DNA from: Trichosporon coremiiforme
Taxonomy: Eukaryota > Basidiomycota > Tremellomycetes > Trichosporonales > Trichosporonaceae
Reading direction: 5' to 3'
Assembly (NCBI GenBank): GCA_039545355.1
Contig: BCJJ01000009.1
Span: 434,023 to 498,022 of the forward strand
DNA: 64,000 nucleotides
A program made the position numbers and the translations under genes. Shown one piece after another: positions 43,592 through 55,124 of this stretch. Positions within the stretch are counted from its first letter, which is position 1. Every line of letters starts with the position of its first letter. Under the pieces are notes generated by a model that had not been told where the DNA came from, ran no database searches, and saw only the letters and a list, made by a program, of their open reading frames with translations.

Positions 43592-45958
43592 ATGACCATC
43601 GACACTAAAGTCCCTCCCCACTCGATCCGGATCAGCATTGACCGGTGAGTCGAACTCAGACTGTAATCAGCTGACCGCCAGAGGAGGCACCTTCTCGGAC
43701 TGCTACGCCTCCGTCGTCGATGAGAGCTCACCGACTGGTCGCAGTGACTTTGTCATCAAGCTCCTCTCTCAGGACCCCTCGAACTACCGCGATGCGCCGA
43801 CAGAGGGTATCCGTCGCATCCTCGAGCGTGTGCTCGGCACCTCCATCCCCCGCGGCGTCCCTCTGCCGACAGAACACATCGACTACGTGCGTCTCTCAAC
43901 AACAGTTGCGACGAATGCTCTCCTGGAGCGCAAGGGTCAGGACCACGCCCTCATCATCACCAAGGGCTTCCGTGACTTGCTCGAGATCGGCAACCAGACA
44001 CGACCGCGTATCTTTGAGCTTGACATCAAGCGCGCTCTGCCGCTGTACTCCCAGGTCGTTGAGGTTGACGAGCGCGTTACTTTGAGTAAGTCGGACAGAT
44101 GAGCTGGGAGAGAGTAAGCTGACGATCAGTGGGCTACACGTCCGACCCGCAAGCGCAGGAGCACGCCATTCAGTTCGACGATGCCGGCCGCATCAAGAAG
44201 CCGTACGACGGCCCGGGTGCCAAGGAGCAGCAGGCGCTGTACCCGCAAGACATAGTGCGCGGTCTCAGCGGCGAAGCGGTCAAGATCATTCAGAAGCCCG
44301 AGCTGGAGCAGGTTCGCGCCGATCTTCAGAAGCTGTACGACTCGGGCTGTCGCGCGATGGCCGTCTGCTTCGCCCACTCCTACACGTACCCCGAGCATGA
44401 GCTCGCCATCGGCAAGATCGCCAAGGAGATCGGCTTCGAGAACATCTCCCTGTCCTCTCAGCTCCTCCCCGTCATCAAGATGACGGTTCGCGGGCAGTCA
44501 ACGACGGCGGATGCCTACCTTACGCCAATTCTGAGGAACTATCTTGCGGGATTCTACGCTGGATTTGAGGGAGGCGAGAACGGCGGGCTGCGAGTCGAGT
44601 TCATGGGCTCTGACGGTGGTCTGGTTGAGCTCAAGCACTTCTCGGGTCTCAAGTCGATCTTGTCTGGCCCCGCCGGAGGTGTTGTTGGCTACGCGCTTAC
44701 CAGCTGGGATCACGAGGAGAAGGCGCCGGTCATCGGTTTCGATGTCGGAGGCACGAGTACGGACGTCTCCCGCTTCGCTGGTCGCTACGAGAGCGTCGCT
44801 GAGACCTTCACAGCGGGCGTCGCCATCAACGTGCCCCAGCTCGACATCAACACCGTCGCTGCCGGCGGTGGTTCTTGTCTCACGTACAAGAATGGTCTGT
44901 TCCGTGCCGGCCCCGAGTCGGCTGGTGCCCACCCCGGACCCGCGTGCTACAGGAAGGGCGGCCCTCTGGCTCTGACCGATGGCAACCTCTTCCTCGGCCG
45001 CCTCGTGCCCCAGTACTTCCCCAAGTGCTTTGGGCCGAACGAGAACGAGCCCCTCGACCCCGAAGCGAGCCGCAGACAGTTCGAGCATCTCGCTGCCGAG
45101 ATCCGTGCTGACACGGGCACGACTAAGGACATGGACGAGCTCGTGTACGGCTTCGTCAAGATTGCGAACGAGACGATGGCTCGCCCTATTCGTACCCTCA
45201 CCGAGGCTCGGGGCTTCAACACGGCCGACCACGTCCTCGCCTCCTTTGGCGGCGCTGGTGGACAGCACGCTTGCGAGATTGCTGAACTTCTCAACATCCG
45301 CCGCGTCCTCATCCACAAGTACTCCAGTGTTCTCTCTGCCTTCGGACTCTCCCTCGCCGACCGCGTGTACGAGCTGCAGGAGCCGGCCGCCGCGTTCTAT
45401 GACGCTTCGACCGTTCCGGAGCTCAAGAAGCGCCTAGATGGCCTGGGCGAGCGCGTGCACGAGGTTCTGCTCCAGGCTGGCTTCACTCCGAAACAGATCC
45501 GTCTCGAGCGCATGCTCAACATGCGCTTCGATGGCAGCGACACCAGTCTGATGATTCTGTCAGACAATGACGACTTCGAGACAGCCTTCAAGGACGCTTA
45601 CAAGGCCGAGTTTGGTTTCTTGCTCGAGAAGCGCATCATCGTCGACGACGTCAAGGTTCGCGGCATCGGTGCGACGCGCGAGAGTCTCGGAGAGAGCGCA
45701 TTCAAGGACGCCAAGTCCATCACGAGATCCGCTCCTCAGCAGAGCGCTGAGGCGTTCAAGCAGGGCGTCTTCGTCTGGGACGAGGCGAAGGGTGAGGGTG
45801 CTCGCGTCGAGGCGCCCGTCTACGAGCTGGGCAACCTGAAGCGTGGCACTGCAGTCCCGGGACCTGCACTCATCATCGATGCCACCCAGACCATCTTTGT
45901 TAACATTCACTGGACGGCGCTTGTCACGACGAATCACCTTCTGATTGAGCGCGAGTAA
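43592..45958 (+). CDS. HyuA-like half of a split 5-oxoprolinase
   Basis: Exons 43592-43644, 43682-44085 and 44130-45958 give 761 residues. This is the hydantoinase A/oxoprolinase ATP-dependent domain. The phosphate loop ISIDRGGTFSDC spans intron 1. Further motifs are DPSNYRDAPTEGIRRIL, TTVATNALLERKGQ, GNQTRPRIFELDI, the second nucleotide motif FDVGGTSTDVS, and FGGAGGQHACEIAELL. The DAPTEGIRRIL and GNQTRPRIF segments point to the 5-oxoprolinase branch rather than N-methylhydantoinase. Together with the HyuB-like partner (572) the total of 1,333 residues equals a full eukaryotic 5-oxoprolinase. The likely reaction is ATP-driven opening of 5-oxo-L-proline to glutamate in the cytosol, but a hydantoin or 5-oxo-D-proline substrate is possible. 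Confidence 0.9.
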
Positions 45959-46983
45959 AGATAGAGTCCTAGTTGCCGCTGTAGTTTCTGGATGTATTTA
46001 GCATGGCCTTCTTGACCTAGAGATATCATTGCCGCTTGCCACTGGCCCAGTGAAAGCTGAAGTACCATCATGTTCTTGTATCGTCAACAATCTCCTGTTC
46101 AGCGGCCGCGGCGCAGCTCGTATCAGGCGGTAAGTCTTAAGTCACCGTTCAGCGCTTACAAAAACCGGTACCGGCAATTCACGGGAGTAAAAACTACGAT
46201 TATCTCGACTGTCCCTCCTGTACAGCAGAGAAGCAATCGAGTTCCCAGGCTCATGGTCTCAATGTGGGACGACAGAGTGCATTCATCGATTGGCAGACCC
46301 TTGACCATAAAGCACGGACCCTCTGCAATCACTTCGCAATCAACAGGCGGTGCGTGGCGAGGTGCTCCGCCCGGACTATTACGAGATATCGCCTCTCGCT
46401 TACAGGGCTGGAATCTGCGCTTAACGTGCCCACATGATACCCCAACCGACCCCGGAATGACTCGTACCAGGGCGCCCCACGACTTCGGATTGCTCCAAGG
46501 GACCGTGCCTTCGACGGGCAATCCGAGAAAATGCGGGTTTGGTGGTTGGCTCGGGGGAACGGGCCTCTGCCCCGGTATCGAGATGCCCCGCTGCCCACCT
46601 CACCGGACTCCTGACCGGGCTCCTGAGAGAAGGCCGTTCCGCTGTGTTTCCGTATGCGCAGCCATCCTCAACGTCACTGCACTGTCGTGGTTGCCTCTCC
46701 TGGCCTCCTCCCTTTGCCTTGACTACCGCGTACCTTGAGGGGAGCAATACCTTTCTTATCTGCCGTTTCCAGCCAAGCCCACGGATCGAAGTTGGATGCG
46801 CAACTAGCACGGCGAGTGCGCGCCGTGAATTTGGTCAAGGGCCCATGACTCATGCGGGCCCTAGTTCATATACATCAACGCGTCTTCCCTCACAAAGGGA
46901 AGATCTACTATACCCGCCTCTAACCTTTCCACTTACCCAAGGGTCTCTCCGAACCAGCGACGTCCCGTTGCTTATCGCCTGCC
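45959..46983. other. Intergenic region, promoter of the MFS gene
   Basis: No gene is supported despite a 222-codon chance frame on the plus strand with irregular codon use. It holds the 3' UTR of the HyuA-like gene and the leader of the transporter gene. Confidence 0.5.
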
Positions 46984-49110
46984 ATGGACGCGAGAACAAC
47001 GCCGACACCGAACGAGAAGATGTCCACGACCGAGTACGACGACGCAAAGGCTGTGGGCTCGTTTGACGAGGCTGCCGAGGCTGAGCTGATTCAAATCGAT
47101 CCCGCTGAGGAAAAGCGTGTTGTTCGCAAGATCGATTGTCGTGTGGTGCCGATGGCAGTCATCCTTTACCTTGTCAGGTGAGTCCAGCCTGTTATCAGTG
47201 TGAAAGGGGTGGAGAAAGGCAAGGAGAAAGACAGCGGACGAAAGCACTTCAGCTCGTTGCATTGGGATGGATCGTGGAGAGCTTGGTGGAGGCGAGTATG
47301 GAGGCAAGGCGGAGTTCACGTGATTCCCGGTGGGGCCCCGGTAGAGGGCGCGGTGGAGGTGGTCCACCTTGGTTTCAGTCGGATCTCCTCCATCCTGAAT
47401 GTCAAGAACACAAAAGCTCTCTCGTGTTCTCGGCAGAGTTCAGAATTTTGTCGAACCCACTTCCTAGATTTTGACTGGCTGAGCATGTGTGCTGACCCTT
47501 TTCAGCTTCCTCGATCGAGCGAATATTGGTGAGTTTACCGCCACTTTCAAGTCGACCATACCAAGAAACTCACCTCAGGCAATGCCGCCATAGGCGGGAT
47601 GACCTCCGACCTTCGTTTTCCGCAGAACGGGCTGTCGATTTGCGTATCTATTTTTTACGTAACTTACGTAATATTCGAAACCCCAGCCACCGCTCTTCTC
47701 AAGACGTTGCGGCCGTCGCGTTTGATCCCAACAATTGTTGTCGTATGGGGAGGTATCTCGATCGGAAACGGCTTCGCTCAGAACTTCGCCACCGTCATCG
47801 CGTGTCGCCTCATTCTCGGCATGTGTGAAGCAGCTTTTTCGCCCTGTCTTATCCTCTACATGACCATGTTCTACCGTCGCGACGAGTTAAGTCTTCGAAG
47901 TGAGTGCCCTCGCTGGGTTCAACCACGAATGTTTTTCAGCACGGGGAGATCGCACCCGTTTCTGATGGACGCTCGCGCGTGGACCGCAGTCTGAATTCCC
48001 CTTAGTGCCCGTGCCTGACGATTTCCCCTCCACCTTGCGCGCCTTCATCGTTTCGTCTCTTAACGAATTTTCGACCTTTCTCTTTCTCCAACGCTGTCTT
48101 TCAACCGCTTCTACTCGCCAGTTTGCATGCTTTACTCGATGATCGCCGGTAGCGGAGTGATCGGCGGGCTCTTAGCTACAGGTCTCTTGAAGATGGATGG
48201 CCTGCGAGGCCTAGAAGGCTGGAGATGGCTCTACATCATCGAAGGGGCCGTCACGATTTTGGTCGGCATTTCATATTTCTTCTTGATTGCCGATTCCCCT
48301 GAGTCCGCCCGCTATCTCACCGACGACGACAAGGCCGTGGTGCGCCTGCGAGCCAAGCAGGAGGCCGTCTTCACCCACGACGACGGATTCTCATGGGTGG
48401 AAGTGCGCAAGGCGCTCACAGACCCTGTCATTTATCTGTCCGGCATCGCCCACCTGGGATTCGACACCTGCATGTATGGATTCTCGACTTTCCTCGTGGT
48501 TATTGTGTCCGGCTTCGGTGAGTTAGGTCGCCCCCTGTGTATCTAACAGCCAGGCTTTGACAGGATTGCGTCGCAAGGCATCACGGCCCCCGTATACTTC
48601 TGGTGCACCCTCTGTTACTTCATCGGCACCTTCCTGGTCATGCGGTACCACTCGATCTACTTCGTCATCTTGGGCTTCGGTCTCGTAACAATCGTAGGCT
48701 ACTGCATGCTCGTCGCCGGAGTCAAGGGCCACGCTGCCCAGCTGGTTGGTTGCATTCTCGCGGGATCCGGCATCTATCTCGGCGTCGGGTTGCATGTCAC
48801 CTGGCTCGCTCAGAACATTGCCGGCTTCCGCAAACGTTCAGTCTCGGTCGGCATGCAGCAGACGATGGGTAACATCGGCGGTGTCATTGCTGGCCAGATC
48901 TACCGCGACTCTGACAAGCCTGCGTATATTATCGGCCATGGAGCGAGCCTGGGATTCTGGCTGATGGCGCTGATTGGCATCACCATCGAGTGGTACGTGT
49001 GGCGATCGAGGAACAAGCACCGTGACAGCATGACGGCGGAGGAGAAGGAGAGCATCGATGCCAGGGGCATCACAGGCGACCACCACTACAGCTTTAAATA
49101 CTCTCTTTAG
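46984..49110 (+). CDS. MFS transporter, anion:cation symporter (Dal5/Tna1-like) family
   Basis: Exons 46984-47177, 47506-47528, 47579-47899, 48122-48517 and 48554-49110 join in frame to 496 residues. One micro-exon is only 23 nt. The N-terminus is acidic and cytosolic. The first membrane helix ends SFLDRANIGNAAIGGM, the ACS-family signature. Later come GMCEAAFSPCLILYMTMFYRRDEL, a GLLATGLLKMDGLRGLEGWRWL loop (quoted in part), DSPESARYLTDDDK, and GFDRIASQGITAPVYFW. The family imports organic anions such as allantoate, nicotinate, pantothenate and peptides with protons. Its place beside the oxoprolinase genes suggests it imports their substrate (5-oxoproline or a hydantoin), which is inference. 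Confidence 0.88.
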
Positions 49111-49747
49111 GAGTGCAGTCGAGGGAGATACAAAGGAAACGTTGTACAAAGGGTTTGAGTCGAAGAGCACGGCCTTGAAATGCATGTCTTACGCCAATCT
49201 TATGGTCTCGGCACAACTGGAAACTAAGCTTCTACTTACGTAAGCCGTCCGGCTCCGATAGTTCGGCACGAGATAAGCAAAAGGCCACACGTGAACGGTC
49301 ACGTGATGCAGCGCTCAGCTCTGTCTAAGTGGCGAGCAAGGGTGTACTGGGCGTTCAATGCACTGCGGTGGATGACCTTTGGTAAAGCTGTGGTTCTCGT
49401 TGAAGCTCTGTGCTTCCATTGTGCTTCGGCAAAGCTTTCATGGACAGTTTGCAGCACGCGGACAACTGGAGCGCTTAGTGCCGGCGACTTTCGGCTATAC
49501 CCGAGGAACGTCCGTTGGTGTTCCGGTGCCTAACGGCCGACGACCTTTCTCATGGCCTCCAGGGTGGGCCGGTCTCCTCATGCCCGTCCATTCTAGCCTG
49601 TGAAGCTCCATTGTTGGGGCCCTGGCGCACCTTGCACGCCGTTTAGCCGGTTCTGACGAGCGATCAGAAGAGGACAAAAGAGATATCAAGGCCAGCTGAG
49701 TATTCGGCATAGGCCCATATCGAGTCGCTTGTCAAATCGCAAATATC
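49111..49747. other. Intergenic region
   Basis: 3' UTR of the transporter and promoter of the DUF1445 gene. Short frames only. Confidence 0.5.
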
Positions 49748-50619
49748 ATGACCCGCGACACTCAGACCGCAGCCGGCGTGCGACGAGCCGCGCGCGAAGG
49801 CCTGAAGGGGAGCACCGCTGGTCTCGCTCCCGGCCACGTTCAGGCGAACCTCATCATCCTCCCGGAGAGGTATGCAAGGGACTTCCGCAATCTGTGCCTG
49901 CGTAACCCTGTCGCCTGCCCTCTGCTCGCTGAGACGAAGCCGGGAGAGACGAGCTTCCCGCCAGGCGTCGCCGATGGAATCGACATTCGCACCGACGTGC
50001 CGGGATTCAACGTGTGAGTACCCACACCAGCTGAGCAGCGCTGACCCCAGTTATGTTGATGGCAAGCTGGTGAAGCCAGATGTAGACGACATCAAGTCGT
50101 ATTGGGCAGAGGACAGCGTCGCATTCCTGAGTGAGTTGATCTCGTCAAAAATCGCTGATAGCAGTCGGCTGCTCATTCTCCTTCGAGCATGCACTGGTTC
50201 AGGCTGGACTTGTGCCCCGGCACATCGAGAACAACGTCTCGGCGTGCATGTTCCACACGGACGTGCCGTTGATGCCTTCGGGCGTGTTTGGAGGTAACAC
50301 GGTCGTCTCCATGCGGCCGTATCGTGGCGAGGACGTCGAGAAAGTACGCGCCATCACTCGGCCTTATATAACCACCCATGGCGAGCCAATCGCATGGGGT
50401 TGGGACGCCCTCGAGAAGCTGGGTATCAGCGATATCAACAAGCCTGATCAGGGTGCGGCACAGGAGATTCGGAAGGGGGAGGTGCCTGTCTTCTGGGCGT
50501 GCGGGGTCACCCCGCAATTGAGCGTGATGCAGTCGCCGGAGGTGAAGGGGCTCGTGATCGGGCACACGCCGGGGTCAATGGTCGTGCTTGACACACGTGT
50601 CGAGGACGTCGTGCAGTAA
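49748..50619 (+). CDS. D-glutamate cyclase / DUF1445 (UPF0317) family protein
   Basis: Exons 49748-50013, 50051-50130 and 50165-50619, with introns of 37 and 34 nt, give 266 residues, the usual family length. Hallmarks are GSTAGLAPGHVQANLIIL, FLIGCSFSFEHAL, RHIENNVSACMFHTDVPL, GNTVVSMRPYRGEDVEKV, HGEPIAWG, PVFWACGVTPQ and GHTPGSM. The mammalian homologous domain (DGLUCY) converts D-glutamate to 5-oxo-D-proline. Bacterial members (ycsI type) often sit beside 5-oxoprolinase genes and are also labelled hydro-lyases. Being next to a split 5-oxoprolinase and a transporter therefore fits a 5-oxoproline/glutamate pathway in both guilt-by-association and chemistry. Confidence 0.88.
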
Positions 50620-50826
50620 GTACCATGTAGAGATGTAGCTATGCATAATTGTACGTTGTTCAGAGTGTGTTGCAGCGAGCAGTCTGGCGACTTGGGTGCA
50701 GGACGGTTATCTGTGACCTATCAGGTCCCGTCGATTCGAGGACTACAGTGGGCAACACCGCCCATTATCCTTCCTCCACCGCACTGTCCACCACCAACAT
50801 CACTTGAGCCGCTTTCTTCGGGCGCC

Positions 50827-53237
50827 ATGTCTGACTCGCCTCAAAGCCCGCCGCGGAAGAGGTCCAACATAAGTCAGGCATGCAGGAACTGCAGGCATCG
50901 CAAGAAGAAGTGTGACGGGCAGAAACCAGTCTGTCGGACGTGTCAGGCATACAAGGTGAGCAGCTGCATGAGTCCCCGATACCATGCTGACGTCAGGATG
51001 ACTGTGTCTGGAACACCAAGGCAGACTGGCGCAAGAATATTTCTCGCTCAGAGGCCAACGCTCTCCGAGCCCGCATCGCCGAGCTGGAATCGCAACTGCC
51101 TCAATCTCGGTCTCGGTCGCCGCCATCCCTGTCTTCCTCCTTCCCCACCACTCAGCCAGACACGACGATGTGGGACTCGCTCGTTGACGTTGCCATCACC
51201 GCTGGCGTCGAGCCAGTTCCTCCTCCGAGCACATGCTCTGCACCACCTCCGAGCGCGACCTCCGCACCGTCTCAACACCCAGCTCCCTTCCCTTCATCAA
51301 ACCCACCGGCCGCCCAGCCAGAGGTTACGGCGCCGGCCGCAAGCTTGACGGGCGATCTTGCCGCTTCCCTACTACCCACAAGACGCTCTCCATCCGCAGA
51401 CGATTTGGAGGGATACATTGTACGCTCGCATCGGCCTCTGTGTAGCTGATATCAGGTGCAAGATCGACAGGGAAGACTGCGCGTACACGCACCCATGAGC
51501 GCGTTTCGGCACGACAGTCTTCCAGAACCCGCTCAAGATGCAACCACTACGCATGAACAGACGGATGATCGCAGCTGGGCTCGATTTCTCCCTGACAGCC
51601 TTCATTTCACTCGTGTTCTGCATGATCAAGCTGTGGACCGGTTCTTTCGTTACGCTGCGAGCTGGGGTGAGATGGACTCGATGGCCTTCCTTGCTGACAA
51701 CAGGCCAACGGGCGACTCCTCACCTGTTCTTCCGTGATATGGAAATTGCGCTGTCGACACCACACGAGGCTGAGCTACCGGTTGTGGCGCCGAATTACTC
51801 GCCGCTCCTGCACAACATGATCCTAGCTGTCGGTCTCGGCTTCGTCGACGAGGAGCACCTGCGCGCCCTCGTCACGCGCCGGGTGTTTATGCAGGAAGGC
51901 GACAAGCACCTGAACCGGGAATGCGCCAATCCCTCTGTGGCCACTGTTCAAGCTCTGGCGATTAGAGGCTCCTTCATGAGCACGATGGGCGATTATTCGA
52001 TCGGCTGGGTAAACCACGGCCTAGCGAACAGACTATGCTACGCGCGTGAGTTCAGGAAGCAGGTAGAATGGAATTGACTATAGTGGGGTTGCATGTCAAC
52101 TCAGCGTCCCTTGTAGCTAAAGGCAAGCTCAAGCCCGAAGCTGCGGTTCAGCGTAACGTGACCTTCTGGTCATGCTATTGCCAGGAAGTGATGTGGGGCA
52201 TTTACGTGGGGAGAAAGCCGATGCTGCCAGATAGCACGTAAGTACAAGCGAGTCGCCAAAGCTCACTTCAGTCTTCCTTCACCACGGCCTGATGCCGCCA
52301 CTGACAACGTCATGTGGATCTGGCCGCCAGGCAAATACCATTCCCTGCCACCACAGAAGTCGTATCTATCCCTCACCTTCGTCCACACGACGCATCTCAT
52401 GCAGATCGCCTCGCAGATATCACGAACAGTCTACACAGGAAGAGCTGAAAAGCTGTCGCTCGTAGAGTCGGGAACTGTTCAGCGTTTCGCGTGAGTTCTG
52501 GGTCATGGTTCAGGTTGCCTCTAACAATAGCGATGCGCTTGACAGTTGGCTCGAGGCACTGCCGGCACCCTTGGTTCTCGATATGAATCGGTCAGAACCA
52601 GTTCTGCCTCACATTCTGAGCCTGCATATGGGTTGGGCGTGGGTTGTGGCCCTGCTGTACCAACCCTTCTCTCAGGTCATGCCTTTACACAGTCACGATG
52701 GCTATCAGAGCATCGGCACAGTGGCTCTCACGGTGAGAGACGGTCTTGCAACAAGCTAATGGCCAGCGGTGTCACCAAGCGGCTAGCAAGATCATCCAGC
52801 TGGCAACGCTGTGGGACGAGCAGCATTCCCTACGCTTCACACCTCCAACTACAACAGCAATCATCTACTGTGCTGGCACGTGCTTCCTCCTGGCTGCGGC
52901 ACAGGCTGCCTCACCCGCGCAGTCCACTGCCGCGTTCCAGAAGGTCTATGCTGCGCTCGCATTCCTCGACAAGATTGGTTCGACGTGGGGCTCGGGTCGA
53001 CGCCAGGCTGGCATTCTGAGAGATATGCTGAATGAGTGCGCCAAGGCCAGCATGGAGCTACCGGCCGTGGTGGGCGACTTGTCTCGCGGCTGGGAGACCA
53101 GTCCCACTGCAAGCTTCCAGTGTAACACGGCGCAGGGTGACGAGGAGTTTGACGCCTTCATTCAGAGCTTGCTCAGTCAAAGCACGGCTCCGTTAGGCGA
53201 GGGGGACTTCATGACAGGGCTGGAAGGATTCCTCTAA
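50827..53237 (+). CDS. Zn2Cys6 fungal transcription factor (cluster regulator candidate)
   Basis: Exon 1 (50827-50955) ends inside the zinc cluster and exon 2 starts at 50997. The cysteines fall at residues 19, 22, 29, 36, 39 and 46 (CRNCRHRKKKCDGQKPVC, then CQAYKDDC), followed by a linker and short coiled coil (RSEANALRARIAELESQL). After a long Pro/Ser-rich stretch come VDRFFRYAASWG, HLFFRDMEIAL, PNYSPLLHNMILAVGLGF and FWSCYCQEVMWGIYVGRKP, the fungal-specific transcription factor domain. Several further short introns lie at about 51433-51466, 51667-51705, 52047-52120, 52239-52272, 52493-52547 and 52734-52768. The exact boundaries of these are uncertain. It ends LEGFL at 53237. It lies next to the oxoprolinase cluster in the same orientation. 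Confidence 0.82.
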
Positions 53238-53386
53238 AGTGATTGGCTGAATCGACAACCGCAAGACCCCCTGCGACCGGCTGATACGCAAAATTCGCCG
53301 CCGGTTCCTGAACGCGGTCGATGGCTAGATAACCGGCCCGATACAGGTCATCGCAACAAACACTCTCTCCTTCTTACTCTGATGCT

Positions 53387-54229
53387 ATGACCGACCACAT
53401 CAGACTCGAAGATGATCCTCGCTGGGCGTACGGTGACGTGACCATCATCTCTTCGGACGGCGTGAGACTCCGCGTCACATCTGCCGCTCTAGCGTGGGCA
53501 AGGTTAGTGGATACTCATGTGTGTTGGCTCACATTCCAGCTCTATTTTCGAAGACATGCTTTCCCTTCCTCCTGGCGACAAGCAAGCAGAAGTCGTTATG
53601 GAACTCTCCGACAAGCTCTTCGAGGATGCACAAACTCTCAGAAGCTTCCTCTCTCTTATCTACGATATGAAGCTCGACTTTCCAATCAGCTGGGATCATG
53701 GGAAGCGAGAGTACCTAGAGTGGAGGGATCGCCTCACTAATCTTCTGACCTTTATGGACAAGTACAATTCCGAGAAGGGCTACAAGCTTCTTAGACTGTG
53801 GAGTAATCATGCGCAGCAAGCTCAGTCTTGGTCACCTCACGGCGCCTTCGTTTTCGGAGCAATGACCAACGATATCCATATGTGTGTCAAAGCTCTCGAG
53901 GATTCTACATCCGACTCATGGCGTCCGGATGACTCGTCCCCGATCGGGGCCAGAAGGCTTCATCTTTTCCAGCTGGGGGCTGCGCCATACGACTTCTTCT
54001 GTTCAATCCCTCCTCAATACGCCTTCGCCTTGGCACGTGCAGGTGTCACTGCCGAACCTGGTAGCGATGCTTTCAGAGATGAGTTTGTGACTACCGTCAC
54101 TGCGGCACTGAAAGCCAAAGGTGAGCCAAGCTTTGATCTCTGCTGACGGATACCACAGGCTGCGAGCACTCGTCCACCTCGTCAGCATTTGCTGCTCATA
54201 TGTACGACTCGTGGGGCAGCAGTCTCTGA
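53387..54229 (+). CDS. BTB/POZ-like protein, intact copy F
   Basis: Exons 53387-53502, 53540-54120 and 54159-54229 give 255 residues. The introns are 37 and 38 nt. Exon 1 carries PRWAYGDVTIISSDGVRLRV. After intron 1 come SIFEDMLSLPPGDKQAEVV, DAQTLRSFLSLIYDMKLDF and LLTFMDKYNSEKGYKLL, the order of strands and helices of fungal BTB domains. The C-terminal part (YDFFCSIPPQYAFALARAG) is shared by all copies in the window. BTB folds mediate dimerisation and often cullin-3 binding, but the role here is unknown. It is the only copy of six with start, frame and splice sites all in order. Confidence 0.75.
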
Positions 54230-55124
54230 GATCGGAGGACCGACTCCATGCACCCTGCGTTAACAAGTGGTTTAGCTGATGGCGGGAACTACAATGAGGA
54301 CAACAGTATCAGATGCACCCCACCGGACCCGTCCACATCACTCTTCTTAAGGCTGCGGTCCGCTTAGGTGTTGACTTGGTTGGTCCCCATCCCACCTGGG
54401 CAAGCACACTCGCAGAATGCTTGGCTCCGCCAATTATCCCTTTGCGCCTGACCATCCTCCACCACCCTCCGCTCCTGGGAGACATCCTCTCTCTGTTGCT
54501 CCGTTGCTCTGTTACTCTGTTCGACGTCATTACGACAGTAAACAACGCGTTGCAGGTCAACACCTTACCCTCGAGGTAGTCACCAGCAGCGTAACCGGTT
54601 CAGCCCTACCGACCTTACGTCCGCAGCTGGGGCTGCACAGACACCTAGAGGTGCGTCGTGTTCAACACCTGGTCACGGGGTTGATCACCTTGGCCCATAT
54701 CACCCGTCAAGTCGCCCGATGTGCTGACGAGAAAGGCAAGCAAAGCGCTCCTTCGGTCCTCTCCTCACAACAACCCGCCGTCCCGTTCTGCGTCAGCAGA
54801 AGGCGTGGCTTGCTGTCGAATACCTCCTCCCAGATCGCGGACATCGAAGCAGACCTGATCCCCACCCAGGGTCTTTCTCACTTGACCGTGTGAAACCAAG
54901 TTGACCGAAGGCCATCGTTGCAATCGTCTCCGAGCACTCCACGGACCCCTGTTGCAAGCAAAACGGTTGCGGTGTCACTTGAGGGCGTGCTTTCGGCAGT
55001 CTCCGCTCATGTCCGGCGTCAAGATACATAAGAGCCTGGGTAACGCTCGCGTGAATTATCTCAGCACTGACCTTTAACCAACCTGTTTAACTCACCGACG
55101 CTCCTTTCGAAACTTCACTAGGTC
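54230..55124. other. Intergenic region
   Basis: No gene is supported. Frames at 54.3-54.9 kb lack domains. The last 100 bases form the promoter and leader of the acyltransferase gene. Confidence 0.45.

Noticed and set aside
46070..46738. 222-codon frame upstream of the MFS gene
   Set aside because: Irregular amino acid use, no domain, no codon bias. It lies in the promoter region of the transporter.
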